From Candidatus Poribacteria bacterium (GTDB taxonomy: Bacteria; Poribacteria; WGA-4E; WGA-3G): a DNA stretch of 64,000 nucleotides. The stretch is taken from contig JAJDTM010000030.1 in NCBI GenBank assembly GCA_022827185.1, forward strand, positions 62,001 to 126,000, written 5' to 3'. Positions 7,965 to 17,640 of this stretch are shown here, piece after piece. Below the pieces are notes generated by a model. It made no database searches, had not been told where the DNA came from, and saw only the letters and a program-made list of their open reading frames with translations. The position numbers were made by a program, and so were the translations under genes. How positions within the stretch are numbered: position 1 is the first letter of the stretch; each line of letters starts with the position of its first letter.

Positions 7965-9587
7965 CTACTCACCTTCACGATACTTTAACTCTGGCCAGAT
8001 GGAACGCATCTGCCACACATCCATCGAAACGACCTTTGCCTCGCCACCGATGGTGAAAAGTGAGATACCGTTGCTCTCTTCTTGCAGTGGATAGACGCGG
8101 GCAACCGCGCACTGCCGTGAGAACAACGGAAATAACTTGTCGATACCTTTTCTTGGAAACGCCCATTCTGGCAGGCATTCCCCGTTATCAGCGAAGACCT
8201 CAATGAGACTGCGGTCAAGGAAGATACGGAGGTGCGCTTTACCATCACTGCTCAGACGGAACGGTGCGCTCTCAGGTGGTTTGCCGACGAGGTCTGTACG
8301 CAACGAGGAATAGGATGTGTCAATCTGCAGACTATCGTTCGTTTTGCCGTGCCTATGGTTGTAGATAGAGATTTTCGTCCGTTCATCTCCGCTCGGTGAG
8401 CGGAATACGTACAAACCGACTTCCCGTGCTGTTCCCATCTCTACGGTCAGTTCTATCTCAATCGCCTTGCCCGCTACGTTGTCAAGAACACGTTCTTCAT
8501 TTGCTGAGAGGGTAATATCGGCGAGTCGAGTGTGCGTGTTCCGTAGACTTTCCACTTCCTCAACCGGTTCTATCGCCAAGGCATTGTCCTCTTTCAACGT
8601 GAGATGCCACGGGAGCGTCATGCACAGCCCTGATGCTGCGTCCTCACTCTGTCTACCATCTGAGCAGTTTAAGATCGTAATGAATCGACCGCGGGAATCT
8701 ATTGTTGCTGAAGGACAGGAGACCATCCCACCACCGAAAGTGCCGTGGTTGATCCTGCCGTGATATTCAGGGGTAAACTTGTGGGTTCCGCAATCATATT
8801 CGCCAATGTAGTAGCGCGCTGAACGCTTATGACTGAAAAGGAGTAAGATATGCTTGCCGTTCCCGATTGGCAAGAAATTTGGCACTGCCCCATCTTCACC
8901 GAGATCACAAAAAACATCGTCAATCAGCAGCGGATGGAGATATTCCCAATGTGTCAGGTCCTTTGAATAAAAAAGATGTGAGGCAGATCTACGTCGCTCT
9001 CGAATCCAACCGTTCGCCGATGTTCCTGAAATCGAATAATATCCGTCCTCTTCTTTCCAGATACACGGATCAAAGACGTTATAGGGCTGCTCGTATTCAT
9101 TGGTCTCAACATTCGGAATGACAGGATTGTTCGGATGCTTCTTCCAGTTGAGTAGGAGTGGATCGCTCGCAGTTGCAATGCTATTTCCTGACATTTTGCC
9201 GTGATAGATCGCAATAACCCTATCATCCTCTACGAGACACTGACCGCTGAAGCAGTGCAGCTCGGTATCAGGATACAAAGCAGGTGGGAGATCGTGCCAA
9301 TGTACCAAGTCCTCGCTATAGCAGTGTCCCCAATGAACCCGATCAACATTCGGAGGACCGAATTGATAAAACAGATGATACCTACCCTGCCATTCACAAA
9401 GTCCGTTCGCATCACCCATGCCGTAGAGAGATGACATGTGATAGATGGGACGGTAGGGGTCCGATGCCCACGCCTCTCTCCGTTCCTTGTAGCCGCGGAG
9501 CGTCTCATCCGTTTCAAGCGCAGTGAACTGTTCCGCGGCTGTATCGGGATAGGTTTTGCCTTCCAGTTTTGCCCAAGTATCTGCCAT
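7965..9587 (-). CDS. divergent glycoside hydrolase family 32-like protein (copy 1)
   Basis: 540 residues with the five-blade propeller features of GH32: NGLCEWQGRYHLFYQF, WGHCYSEDLVHW, CFSG, and FDPCIW at 172-177, followed by a C-terminal beta-sandwich with HLRIFLDRSLIEVFADNG (fructosidase C-terminal module). GH32 enzymes cleave beta-fructosides such as sucrose, inulin or levan. The canonical NDPNG motif is changed to GDANG (58-62). The usual 'EC' acid/base motif region reads GEDGAVPNF (230-238), without E directly before C. Activity or substrate may therefore differ. No signal peptide is seen, so it is cytoplasmic. Eight bases separate it from its paralogue upstream, so the two form an operon. 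Confidence 0.85.
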   Translation of the reverse strand: MADTWAKLEGKTYPDTAAEQFTALETDETLRGYKERREAWASDPYRPIYHMSSLYGMGDANGLCEWQGRYHLFYQFGPPNVDRVHWGHCYSEDLVHWHDLPPALYPDTELHCFSGQCLVEDDRVIAIYHGKMSGNSIATASDPLLLNWKKHPNNPVIPNVETNEYEQPYNVFDPCIWKEEDGYYSISGTSANGWIRERRRSASHLFYSKDLTHWEYLHPLLIDDVFCDLGEDGAVPNFLPIGNGKHILLLFSHKRSARYYIGEYDCGTHKFTPEYHGRINHGTFGGGMVSCPSATIDSRGRFITILNCSDGRQSEDAASGLCMTLPWHLTLKEDNALAIEPVEEVESLRNTHTRLADITLSANEERVLDNVAGKAIEIELTVEMGTAREVGLYVFRSPSGDERTKISIYNHRHGKTNDSLQIDTSYSSLRTDLVGKPPESAPFRLSSDGKAHLRIFLDRSLIEVFADNGECLPEWAFPRKGIDKLFPLFSRQCAVARVYPLQEESNGISLFTIGGEAKVVSMDVWQMRSIWPELKYREGE

Positions 9588-9595
9588 ATCAGATT

Positions 9596-11152
9596 TTACT
9601 CATAGATGTTCTTCATTTGCCAAGCATCCAAGGATTTGAGTTCACAGGCTTGCCCTTGCGAACGCAACGACACACCGACACTCTCTTCCTTGTCCGGATA
9701 GACGCGCATTGCGACACACTGCTTTCCGTTAGCGAATACCTCTACCACACTCTTGTCAACGAACACCCGCAATTTGAGGGTTTCGTCTTGTGCGATAGAG
9801 ATTGCTCCGGTTTCAGGTGCGCGTGAAAGGACATCTGATGCCACTGACGAATAAGATGAATCAATCGTTAACAGGCTATCACGCACGTTAACATCGGAAT
9901 TCAGGTTACGCATGCCGCGTTCTCTAAAGAATGCGATGCGGGTGAACTCCTCTTTCTGCGGTGAACGGAGCACATTTAGTTCAACCATCGGTGCCGATTT
10001 CGTGTCAATTTCGAGTTCAAGTTCCATCGCATTGCCATTTATACCATCAAGCACAACCTCTTCGTTGGCGGGGAGTGTCATCGCATCGACATGCCGATGC
10101 TCATACCGCAATGATTCAATATCACCGGCAGGCTCAATCCCGATTTCATCTCTGGAGAGGAGTGTCAGGCGGCGCGGCAGGGTCATAATCTGGTTCCAAC
10201 CTTTGGTAGGCTTCGCCGGGTTCATATTATAGATAACGATAAGTCCACCGTTACCATCAGGCGTTGCGGACGGAGCGTGGACACCCGCAGGCGATGCTGC
10301 CCCGAAATTGTTCTTCGCACCTGCTGTCACGACAAACTTGTCGCGTTCAGTGTCATAATCGCCGAGTAGATATTGTCCGCCGCTCATGTGACTGAAGAAA
10401 AGAAGCATGTGTCGGTCGCCGATGGGCCAAAAATACGGACACGCACCGTCATCACCGACCAACGTGAACATATCATCTTCAACGAAGGGGTGCAGATAGA
10501 CCCAGTTTGCTAAGTCTGCTGAACGGAGCAAAAAATTAGCACGAATCGGTTTGCCACCGGGCCCGTGCGGGAGCGTGCCACCGGAAAGCGAATAATACAT
10601 GCCGTCTTTTTCCCAGATACACGGATCAAAAACGCGATAGACGGGTGTCGTGCCGTCCGCATGCTGCGCCGGGATCACCGCTTTGCCAGATACCTTCTCC
10701 CAATTCAAAAGCAACGGGTCGCTTGATACCGCTACCATGTTGCCGACAACCGTGCCGTGATACATTGCTATCACGCGGTCTTCTTCTACGAGCGTCGCAC
10801 CGGAAAAACAGCATCTTTCTGGGTTCGGGTAAATTGCATAGGGCAGGTCGCGCCAATGGATGAGATCATCACTAATCGCATGTCCCCAATGCTGCCGTGT
10901 ATCTTCGGGTGGATACGCCTGATAGAAGAGATGCCATCGTCCCTGCCAGAAGCAGAGACCGTTCGGGTCATTCAGCATCGCTTCCGGGTTGATGTAGTGA
11001 TAGATCGGTCGGTGCGGATCACCTTGATATGTTTTCCGATAATCGTTAAGCCGTTGCATCAGCGGATTCGTTTCCAACTGCGCTTCCTGCTCTTCCAATG
11101 TGTCTGCGAACGTATAATGCGGTACGCGCGAGGTATAGTCTTCGTTAGCCAT
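9596..11152 (-). CDS. glycoside hydrolase family 32-like protein (copy 2)
   Basis: 518 residues, paralogous to the next gene in the operon. It keeps the nucleophile motif NDPNG at 61-65 and FDPCIW at 175-180. The acid/base region reads GDDGACPYF (233-241), where canonical GH32 has E immediately before C. The C-terminal beta-sandwich shows LRVFVDKSVVEVFANG. It is predicted cytoplasmic. The start ATG at 11152 has AGGAGA upstream on the minus strand. It is divergent from the mannonate dehydratase gene, with about 180 bases between them that hold the latter's promoter. Beta-fructoside hydrolysis is the family expectation. Confidence 0.88.
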   Translation of the reverse strand: MANEDYTSRVPHYTFADTLEEQEAQLETNPLMQRLNDYRKTYQGDPHRPIYHYINPEAMLNDPNGLCFWQGRWHLFYQAYPPEDTRQHWGHAISDDLIHWRDLPYAIYPNPERCCFSGATLVEEDRVIAMYHGTVVGNMVAVSSDPLLLNWEKVSGKAVIPAQHADGTTPVYRVFDPCIWEKDGMYYSLSGGTLPHGPGGKPIRANFLLRSADLANWVYLHPFVEDDMFTLVGDDGACPYFWPIGDRHMLLFFSHMSGGQYLLGDYDTERDKFVVTAGAKNNFGAASPAGVHAPSATPDGNGGLIVIYNMNPAKPTKGWNQIMTLPRRLTLLSRDEIGIEPAGDIESLRYEHRHVDAMTLPANEEVVLDGINGNAMELELEIDTKSAPMVELNVLRSPQKEEFTRIAFFRERGMRNLNSDVNVRDSLLTIDSSYSSVASDVLSRAPETGAISIAQDETLKLRVFVDKSVVEVFANGKQCVAMRVYPDKEESVGVSLRSQGQACELKSLDAWQMKNIYE

Positions 11153-11234
11153 CGTTTCTCCTCTGTTGTGTAATGTTTATGAAATTCTGCGGATTTAGCA
11201 TAGCATAGAATTGATCGCGCGTCCAGAAAATTTA

Positions 11235-11263
11235 TTGACACAATTTTTGAGGCATGCTATAAT
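11235..11263 (+). promoter_or_regulatory. consensus sigma-70 promoter
   Basis: TTGACA at 11235-11240, a 17-base spacer, and TATAAT at 11258-11263, preceded by TGC (extended -10). Both boxes match consensus exactly. It points at the mannonate dehydratase gene 68 bases downstream. Confidence 0.85.
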
Positions 11264-11330
11264 GCACCAATCCTTTCTGATGCATCAAAAGTCGATATGT
11301 GACATTTAATCGTTGAAGGAGCACAGAACC

Positions 11331-12329
11331 ATGGATAAAGTCGAGAAACAACCTCGCAAAAAAGCGGAGATGCACGTCGGTGTTCAAGGCATCGGGACAT
11401 CTCAGAAAGAGTTAACATTCCTCGCTCGGCACGGTGTAACACACATGGATACCACCCCCGAGGATACTGAAACTGAAATGCTGATTCGACATAAGGAAGA
11501 AGCAGCGGAAGCCGGTGTCAGCCTTGAGATGATTCATATCGGAATGCCAAGGAGCATTACGCTTGCGCAAGATCCGCAGCGTGACGCAGACATTGATGCG
11601 GTTTGTAAGATAATTGAGAATGCTGCGGCGGCAGGTCTACGAGGTTTAAACTATAACTTTTGCATCCTGCAAAATCAGCGAACCGAGAGCACATTCGGAC
11701 GCGGCGGCTCAAGCTACAGCACTTTCGATTTTTCTAAGTACGATAACGAAGTGCTTTCAGAAGCAGGTGAGGTCAGCCGTGAAGAGGCGTTTGATCGAAT
11801 CGCGTACTTTCTCGAACGTGTGATCCCCGTTGCTGAAGAAAATAAAATCCAAATGGCATGCCACCCCAACGATCCACCCGCTCCAATCTTAAGAGGCGTT
11901 GAACGTTGGAATTATCCCGTATTTGATGGCATGAAACGTTACGCTGAGATTGCGGAGAGTCCGTATCACGGCTTTAACTTCTGCTGTGGCACAGTGTCGG
12001 AGGGTTTAGATGATCCCGGCACCGAGTTCTACGAGATTATCCAATATTTCGGCGATCGGAAGAAACTTTTTAACATTCATTTTCGTAACATTCGCGGTGG
12101 ATTGCACAATTTCCAAGAGGTCTGGCCCGATGAGGGACACCTCGACATGCACAGAGTTGCGCAGATCCTCCGAGACGTGGAATATCCGTATATGTTAATG
12201 CCTGACCACGCACCGGGACATCCGGATGACCCAGCACCGCCGGGTGTTTCGGGTAGAGTTCGACAGGCATGGGCATTCCAGTTCGGATACATCATCGCCC
12301 TAATTCAGGCGGTAAATTCAGAACAATAG
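11331..12329 (+). CDS. mannonate dehydratase-like protein (UxuA family, TIM barrel)
   Basis: About 332 residues. Motifs shared with UxuA-type mannonate dehydratases include MACHPNDPP, FNFCCGT, LFNIHFRNIRGG, EGHLDM and MLMPDHAPGH, which hold the metal-binding His, Cys and Asp residues. The reaction would convert D-mannonate to 2-keto-3-deoxygluconate in hexuronate breakdown. The ATG at 11331 is chosen because AAGGAG lies nine bases upstream; a TTG at 11313 would overlap that site. It is cytoplasmic and has its own strong promoter. The related xylose-isomerase-like superfamily makes the exact substrate uncertain. Confidence 0.88.
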   Translation: MDKVEKQPRKKAEMHVGVQGIGTSQKELTFLARHGVTHMDTTPEDTETEMLIRHKEEAAEAGVSLEMIHIGMPRSITLAQDPQRDADIDAVCKIIENAAAAGLRGLNYNFCILQNQRTESTFGRGGSSYSTFDFSKYDNEVLSEAGEVSREEAFDRIAYFLERVIPVAEENKIQMACHPNDPPAPILRGVERWNYPVFDGMKRYAEIAESPYHGFNFCCGTVSEGLDDPGTEFYEIIQYFGDRKKLFNIHFRNIRGGLHNFQEVWPDEGHLDMHRVAQILRDVEYPYMLMPDHAPGHPDDPAPPGVSGRVRQAWAFQFGYIIALIQAVNSEQ

Positions 12330-12386
12330 GTTGTTAGTTTTAAACAGCGGCTTGGTTTATAACAAACCGGTCTTTAAGGAGAAAAA

Positions 12387-13172
12387 ATGAAATCCATTAT
12401 AACTTGTTTAGCGATCATTACCATCAGTCTGACCCTCACAGTACATACTTATGCCGAAATTGACCTTGAAACCGCACGCGGCATCTGGTTACTTGACGAA
12501 GGTAACGGTACTGCTATCAACGATATGTCTGGAAACGAGAATCACGGTGAACTTCAAGGCGGAGAATGGATCAAAGCACCTGGCGGTGGTTCTGCCCTCA
12601 GTCTCAACGGACAAAATGATCGGGTTATTATCCAAGACTCCGATAGCCTGTATCTACAGAACGCGTGGACGATCACTTCATGGGTGTTTGTCAACACAAC
12701 CGAGAACGGTTTCGGACATATTCTCGGCAAAAGACCCGCATCTGGAACGGTGGCTAATTACGCATTCAGGACAAGCGGAAACGGCCAGGGCTGGGAAGCA
12801 TACTATGCACGAGACGGTTGGAAAGGGGCTTGGAATCAAGGAAGCGTAAAGAAAGGCGAATGGTTGTACATGACAGCAACCTATGATGGAGAAGACACCA
12901 TCAAGATCTATGAAAATGGATCTGAAATCGGTTCTGTTGGTGGGATGGGTGGCCCGGCACCTCGGAATGACACTGAGGTTAACATCGGCGGATGGACCAA
13001 CAACACCTCAGAGACACTTGACGGCATGCTCTATGAGGTCGCACTGTTTAGTGTCGCGCTGGAAGAAGCAGACATAAACTTTCTCATGGACCATGGGCTA
13101 TCGTCTGTACTCACTGCTGTTGAACCGTCCGACAAACTCGCAACTACATGGGCAAGTCTCAAATCACAATAG
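12387..13172 (+). CDS. secreted LamG-domain protein with PAGKLATTWG-type tail (copy 1)
   Basis: 261 residues. The signal peptide is residues 1-23 (cleaved near TYAE). A concanavalin-like LamG/laminin-G3 domain follows: GIWLLDEGNG, then GNENHGELQGG, then WTITSWVF, IKIYENGSEIGS and LDGMLYEVALF. The C-terminus reads AVEPSDKLATTWASLKSQ, one of seven such tails in the window. LamG domains usually bind carbohydrate or protein. AAGGAG precedes the ATG. It is followed by a close paralogue about 80 bases downstream, so a tandem duplication is likely. The protein is expected outside the cytoplasm. Confidence 0.88.
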   Translation: MKSIITCLAIITISLTLTVHTYAEIDLETARGIWLLDEGNGTAINDMSGNENHGELQGGEWIKAPGGGSALSLNGQNDRVIIQDSDSLYLQNAWTITSWVFVNTTENGFGHILGKRPASGTVANYAFRTSGNGQGWEAYYARDGWKGAWNQGSVKKGEWLYMTATYDGEDTIKIYENGSEIGSVGGMGGPAPRNDTEVNIGGWTNNTSETLDGMLYEVALFSVALEEADINFLMDHGLSSVLTAVEPSDKLATTWASLKSQ

Positions 13173-13187
13173 TAGATACAGCCAATT

Positions 13188-13227
13188 AGGTGCAGTCGGT
13201 GTATCACCTGAATACCTAACTGCACCT
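13188..13227 (+). terminator. hairpin between the two LamG genes
   Basis: AGGTGCAGT at 13188-13196 pairs with ACTGCACCT at 13219-13227. Only GTTTG follows, so it may be a weak terminator or an mRNA-stabilising stem. Confidence 0.45.
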
Positions 13228-13254
13228 GTTTGGCAACTCTTTAAGGATACAAAA

Positions 13255-14034
13255 ATGAAATCCATTCTAACATGCTTGGCGATTGTCACCATCAGTCTGA
13301 CCTTTGCGGTACATACTTACGCGGAGGTCGACTTTGAAACCGCACGCGGCATTTGGCTGCTCGACGAAGGTAAAGGCGATAAAATCGAGGATATTTCTGG
13401 AAACGACAATCACGGTGAACTTCAGGGCGGAAAATGGATCAAAGGGCCTGATGGGCCTGCCCTGAGTTTAGACGGAGTAAATGATCGGGTCATTATCCAA
13501 GATTCCAAGAGTATGCATCTCGAAGAAGCCTGGTCAATTACTTCATGGGTGTATGTCAATAAAACCGAAAACGGTTTTGGACATATCCTCGGCAAAAGAC
13601 CCGCAAATGGTACGGTAGCCAATTACGCATTCAGGACAAGCGGTAACGGCACCGGTTGGGAAGCGTACTTTGCACGAGACGGTTGGAAAGGGGCTTGGGG
13701 TCAAGGACAAGTAAAGAAAGATGTCTGGTTGTATATGACAGCAACCTATGACGCAAAGGATACCATTAAAATCTACGAAAATGGTGTCGAAATCGGTTCT
13801 GTTGGCGGGATGGGTAAACCAGGTCCCAAAAACGACACTGAGGTCAACATTGGGGGTTGGACCAACAACACCTCAGAGACACTTGACGGTATGCTCTATG
13901 AGGTCGCAATCTTCGCTTCCGTACTGGAAGAAGACGATATAAACGATCTGATGGAGAAGGGATTAGTGACACTAATGCCTGTTGAACCCGCTGGCAAACT
14001 CGCAACCACATGGGGAAATCTCAAATCCCAATGA
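13255..14034 (+). CDS. secreted LamG-domain protein with PAGKLATTWG-type tail (copy 2)
   Basis: 259 residues, clearly a tandem paralogue of the preceding gene (same signal peptide pattern MKSILTCLAIVTISLTF, same LamG core). The tail is MPVEPAGKLATTWGNLKSQ. The ATG at 13255 is chosen because it aligns with the paralogue start and begins the signal peptide; the longer open frame from 13093 would overlap the upstream gene. The tail is as well conserved as the LamG core, though synonymous codons differ between copies. It is probably exported and surface- or envelope-associated. Confidence 0.88.
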   Translation: MKSILTCLAIVTISLTFAVHTYAEVDFETARGIWLLDEGKGDKIEDISGNDNHGELQGGKWIKGPDGPALSLDGVNDRVIIQDSKSMHLEEAWSITSWVYVNKTENGFGHILGKRPANGTVANYAFRTSGNGTGWEAYFARDGWKGAWGQGQVKKDVWLYMTATYDAKDTIKIYENGVEIGSVGGMGKPGPKNDTEVNIGGWTNNTSETLDGMLYEVAIFASVLEEDDINDLMEKGLVTLMPVEPAGKLATTWGNLKSQ

Positions 14035-14040
14035 TTAAGT

Positions 14041-14089
14041 AAACCGGGCGCAGCTGGTATGCCAATTAAGGGACTGGCTGCGCCGGTTT
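14041..14089 (+). terminator. GC-rich hairpin after LamG copy 2
   Basis: AAACCGGGCGCAGC (14041-14054) pairs with GCTGCGCCGGTTT (14077-14089) with one bulged G. Only a short T run follows. It is terminator-like and sits just before the TPR gene. Confidence 0.5.
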
Positions 14090-14104
14090 CGCAGATGAAA
14101 TAGC

Positions 14105-15253
14105 ATGACTGAAAACATCGAACGCGCACGAGCACTGAATCGTCAGGCATGTGATGACATTGACCACGGACAACTTGATGCAGCGAAAGATACCTTAAGT
14201 GAAGCAATTCGTCTCGCACCCGATCTCGCAGCACCCTATACCAATTTGGGGGCTTTGCACTGTTGGGAAGGTGAATTGGACGAGGCTATCGCTTTACATC
14301 TTAAAGCACGTCGTCTCGACCCGAATCTCTCAGCACCGCATACCAATCTCGGTGTCGCTTATGCCTGGCAAGGGAAACTCGACGCAGCTCTCCAATCGCT
14401 TAAGACCGCACTCCAGTGCAATCCCGACTCCGCTGAGGCACATACGAACTTAGGGTTCGTCTACATCTGCCAAGGGAAACTTGAGGCGGCTATAACCGCA
14501 TCAGAAAAGGCGATTCAACTCGGCGATGGTGGAGAAGCGAAACTGAATCTCGGGTTGATTTACAGCTGGCAAGGACGGTTTGACGCAGCGATTGAACTTT
14601 ATCGAAACGCACTTAAAACCGACCCAACCCTCGCGGAACCGCACAACAACCTCGGATTCGTCTATCTGTTGCAAGGTGAACTTGCGCGTGCTATCGAAGC
14701 ATTCAAGACTTCAATTGAACTTGACGGTGGCGAAGAACCACACACGAACCTTGGACTCGTGTACAGTTGGCAAGGGCAATATGATGAGGCGATTGCATTG
14801 CACAAGGAAGCACTGGAGATGGCACCAGACGCAACGGAAGTGCAAACCAATCTCGGTTTCGTCTATATTTGCCAAAACAGACTCGACGAAGCAAAGGTTT
14901 TCTTAGAAGGCGCGCTCCGTAGTGACCCAAACGCTGTAGAAGCGAACACTAACCTCGGAATTATCCACCTCTACCAAGGCAGCATCGAAGCAGCGATTGC
15001 ATTACACAAAAAGGCTGGATCAATTGCTGAAGCACACAACAATTTGGGAATCGCCTACTATCAACAAGGCAAACGTGATGCCGCAATCGCAGAATTCAAA
15101 GCGGCGATCGAAGCCGAAGATTTGCAGGAAGCCCATACCAATCTTTCGATAGTAACCGGTAGTTTGAAAACTATAGCAGCATCAGAACTCCACGTTTCGC
15201 CAATTGGCGTGCCAGTCGGTGTCCCTGCTGTCTGGTGTGAATTTGTGAATTAA
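14105..15253 (+). CDS. tetratricopeptide repeat protein
   Basis: 382 residues consisting almost wholly of about ten TPR units of 33-34 residues, each with the pattern AHTNLGxxYxxQGxxDxAIxxxxxAL. Most units carry a W/C-Q-G or Y-Q-G turn. No signal peptide or other domain is seen; the last 40 residues leave the repeat. TPR solenoids bind partner proteins, so the role is scaffold-like. It lies 53 bases upstream of a sulfatase gene on the same strand, which may be co-transcribed. The partner is unknown. Confidence 0.92.
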   Translation: MTENIERARALNRQACDDIDHGQLDAAKDTLSEAIRLAPDLAAPYTNLGALHCWEGELDEAIALHLKARRLDPNLSAPHTNLGVAYAWQGKLDAALQSLKTALQCNPDSAEAHTNLGFVYICQGKLEAAITASEKAIQLGDGGEAKLNLGLIYSWQGRFDAAIELYRNALKTDPTLAEPHNNLGFVYLLQGELARAIEAFKTSIELDGGEEPHTNLGLVYSWQGQYDEAIALHKEALEMAPDATEVQTNLGFVYICQNRLDEAKVFLEGALRSDPNAVEANTNLGIIHLYQGSIEAAIALHKKAGSIAEAHNNLGIAYYQQGKRDAAIAEFKAAIEAEDLQEAHTNLSIVTGSLKTIAASELHVSPIGVPVGVPAVWCEFVN

Positions 15254-15306
15254 ATGGTTAACACCGAATCACACGCACTCACGCCACAATATTTACAGAG
15301 AAAACT

Positions 15307-16584
15307 ATGACAAAATTGCCTAATGTCCTCCTCATCCTTGCCGACGACCACGGTTACGGTGATATTTCCGCACACAACGGTCCCTCAATTCAGACACCTA
15401 ATATCGATCGGATCGCCGCAGATGGAACGCGATTTACCAGATTTTACGCCAACTCTTCCGTCTGTTCCCCAAGTCGCGCATCGCTTTTGACCGGACGCTA
15501 CCCCGATAGAGTCGGGGTACCCGGCGTAATCCGCACCCACCCAGAAAACAGTTGGGGGTACTTTCGACAGGATACCACCACTCTCCCTTCAGCGTTGAAA
15601 CAGCAGGATTACCGTACCGCACTGATCGGCAAATGGCACCTCGGACTCGAACCAGAGAACCATCCGTGTAAACGTGGATTCGATCATTTTCACGGATTTC
15701 TCGGCGATATGATGGACGACTACTACACGCATCTCCGACACAATATAAATTACATGCGGCACGGTTTTGACACCATTGACCCGAGAGGACACGCCACAGA
15801 TCTTTTTACAGAATGGAGTATAGACTTCATCCGTGCGCAAGCGCAATCATCCGATCCCTTTTTCCTTTACCTCGCCTACAACGCACCGCACACGCCGATC
15901 CAACCGCCAGATGAATGGATAACGCGGGTGCAGGAACGCGAACCGGATATTTCACCACAACGCGCAAAATACATCGCCCTCGTTGAACACATGGATGCAG
16001 GCATCGGACGCGTACTTGATACACTTGAGGCTACCGATCAACTGTCCAATACGCTCGTTATCTACACATCCGACAACGGTGGGGCAATGAATGTCGGGGC
16101 ACACAACGGTCCCCTGCGCGGACAAAAAGGAGAAATGTACGAAGGGGGTATCCGAGTCCCCACGTGTGCGATGTGGCCCGGATACATCCCGGAGGAACAC
16201 GTCACGGAGCAGGTTGCGTTACTTATGGACCTCTTTCCGACAATATGCGAGGCAGCTGGCGCACCAATCCCACAAGGCATCGAAGGACGTTCAATCTGGC
16301 AGACACTCCAAGGCGAACAACAGGACTTCTCGGAGCGTATACTTTACTGGTTACGAAGAGAAGGAGGACAACAGTTTCTCGGACAGTGCCAACATGCCGT
16401 CCGGCGTGGCGACATCAAATTGTTGCACAACAGCCCGTTTGAACCGTTGGAGCTTTACAACCTATCAAACGACCCACTGGAAACGACCGACAACGCGCAA
16501 GCAGAGACAGCACTTTTCAGAGAAATGAGTCAACTCTTTCAAGCAGAAACGCAGAAAGCTGGGAGTGTACCGTGGCAACAGTAA
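15307..16584 (+). CDS. type I sulfatase
   Basis: 425 residues of the formylglycine-dependent sulfatase/alkaline phosphatase superfamily. The maturation motif C-S-P-S-R is at 53-57 (CSPSRASLLTG). Metal-binding DD lies at 13-14 (LADDHG). IGKWHLG and YTSDNGG appear further on. The Cys must be converted to formylglycine by an FGE or anSME enzyme; the two FGE-like genes 3-6 kb downstream lack the FGE cysteines, so the maturase is probably elsewhere. No obvious signal peptide is present, suggesting cytoplasmic desulfation of an imported sulfated sugar. Sulfatases are abundant in marine polysaccharide users. Confidence 0.93.
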   Translation: MTKLPNVLLILADDHGYGDISAHNGPSIQTPNIDRIAADGTRFTRFYANSSVCSPSRASLLTGRYPDRVGVPGVIRTHPENSWGYFRQDTTTLPSALKQQDYRTALIGKWHLGLEPENHPCKRGFDHFHGFLGDMMDDYYTHLRHNINYMRHGFDTIDPRGHATDLFTEWSIDFIRAQAQSSDPFFLYLAYNAPHTPIQPPDEWITRVQEREPDISPQRAKYIALVEHMDAGIGRVLDTLEATDQLSNTLVIYTSDNGGAMNVGAHNGPLRGQKGEMYEGGIRVPTCAMWPGYIPEEHVTEQVALLMDLFPTICEAAGAPIPQGIEGRSIWQTLQGEQQDFSERILYWLRREGGQQFLGQCQHAVRRGDIKLLHNSPFEPLELYNLSNDPLETTDNAQAETALFREMSQLFQAETQKAGSVPWQQ

Positions 16585-16666
16585 TCGTTCTATTCTATTG
16601 AGCAAGTTTACATTAGCAAGGTTTCGATTTCGTCTCGTTCTTGAAGATGTATGGATTGCAAACCGC

Positions 16667-16696
16667 TTGAGTGATTGCATCAAAATATGCTATACT
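16667..16696 (+). promoter_or_regulatory. sigma-70-type promoter for the ankyrin gene
   Basis: TTGAGT at 16667-16672, an 18-base spacer, and TATACT at 16691-16696 preceded by TGC. The predicted start of transcription is near 16703. This lies inside the longest open frame (from 16675) and supports the later TTG start at 16735. Confidence 0.65.
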
Positions 16697-16734
16697 TAAG
16701 CGAAATATTCAACATTAAGAAGGAGGACACTGTT

Positions 16735-17640
16735 TTGAAGCAGCAACAAAACGTACCTGATGTATCAGAACCTGATGACGCTTTTGACACACCCATCAAT
16801 TACTCTCAAAGAGAAGACATCAACAATAAGGTCAAGCAGATGGAAAAACTTGGTTATACCTCCCTGCATGATGCCGCACGCGACAACGCTTATGAAGCAG
16901 TAACAGCGTTGTTAGAAAATGGAGCCGATGCCAACGCAAAAGACCAATATGGCTATCCACCTCTGCACTGGGCAGCGTGGCATAACTCTCATGAAGCAGC
17001 GGTAGTATTGTTAGAGAATGGAGCTGATGTCAACGCTAAAAACGATAAGGACTTTAATCCCTTGCACTGGGCAGCATGGAACAATGGACACGAGACAGCA
17101 GCAGTGTTGATAGAAAATGGCGCAAATGTCAACGCGAGGAATGAAGATGGTGATACACCTCTGCACTGGGCAGCGTGGCGTAATGTTTACGAAGCAAAGG
17201 GCGTATCACTGGAAGGCTACATAAATAGCAATCCGACAGATAAATCTGGTTATACCCTCCTACACTGGGCAGCATGGCGTAATGCCTATAAAACAGCGGT
17301 AATGCTCTTAGAAAATGGGGCTGACACTAACGCAGCGAATCATAAAGGGCATACCCCTCTGCACATCGCAGCGGAGGACGACACCGCCGAAGTCGCAGCA
17401 GCGTTGTTAGAAAATGGCGCGAATGTCAATGCAAAGGATAAAAACGGTGAGACGCCCCTACACATCGCAGCAGCCCACAACGCATACGAAACAGCAACAG
17501 TACTTTTAAAAAATAGGGCTGATACGAGGGTAACGAACGACAATCGTCATACACCTTTGCACATTGCAGCAGAAAAGAAAGCACATGAAACGGTCAAGGT
17601 ACTCTGCGATCATCGAGAGCGAAAAGGGTGGTCATGGTAA
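16735..17640 (+). CDS. ankyrin repeat protein
   Basis: About 301 residues with roughly eight ankyrin repeats (HxAAxxNxYExxxxLLENGADxNAKDxxGxTPLHxAA). Several repeats carry the unusual PLHWAAW variant. The start is TTG at 16735, eight bases after AGGAGG at 16721-16726; the longer frame from 16675 begins inside a promoter. One repeat (around GVSLEGYINSNPTDKSGYT) is degenerate. No signal peptide or membrane segment is visible. Ankyrin proteins are enriched in sponge symbionts and are proposed to affect host phagocytosis, but an unexported copy is more likely an intracellular binding scaffold. Confidence 0.88.
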   Translation: MKQQQNVPDVSEPDDAFDTPINYSQREDINNKVKQMEKLGYTSLHDAARDNAYEAVTALLENGADANAKDQYGYPPLHWAAWHNSHEAAVVLLENGADVNAKNDKDFNPLHWAAWNNGHETAAVLIENGANVNARNEDGDTPLHWAAWRNVYEAKGVSLEGYINSNPTDKSGYTLLHWAAWRNAYKTAVMLLENGADTNAANHKGHTPLHIAAEDDTAEVAAALLENGANVNAKDKNGETPLHIAAAHNAYETATVLLKNRADTRVTNDNRHTPLHIAAEKKAHETVKVLCDHRERKGWSW

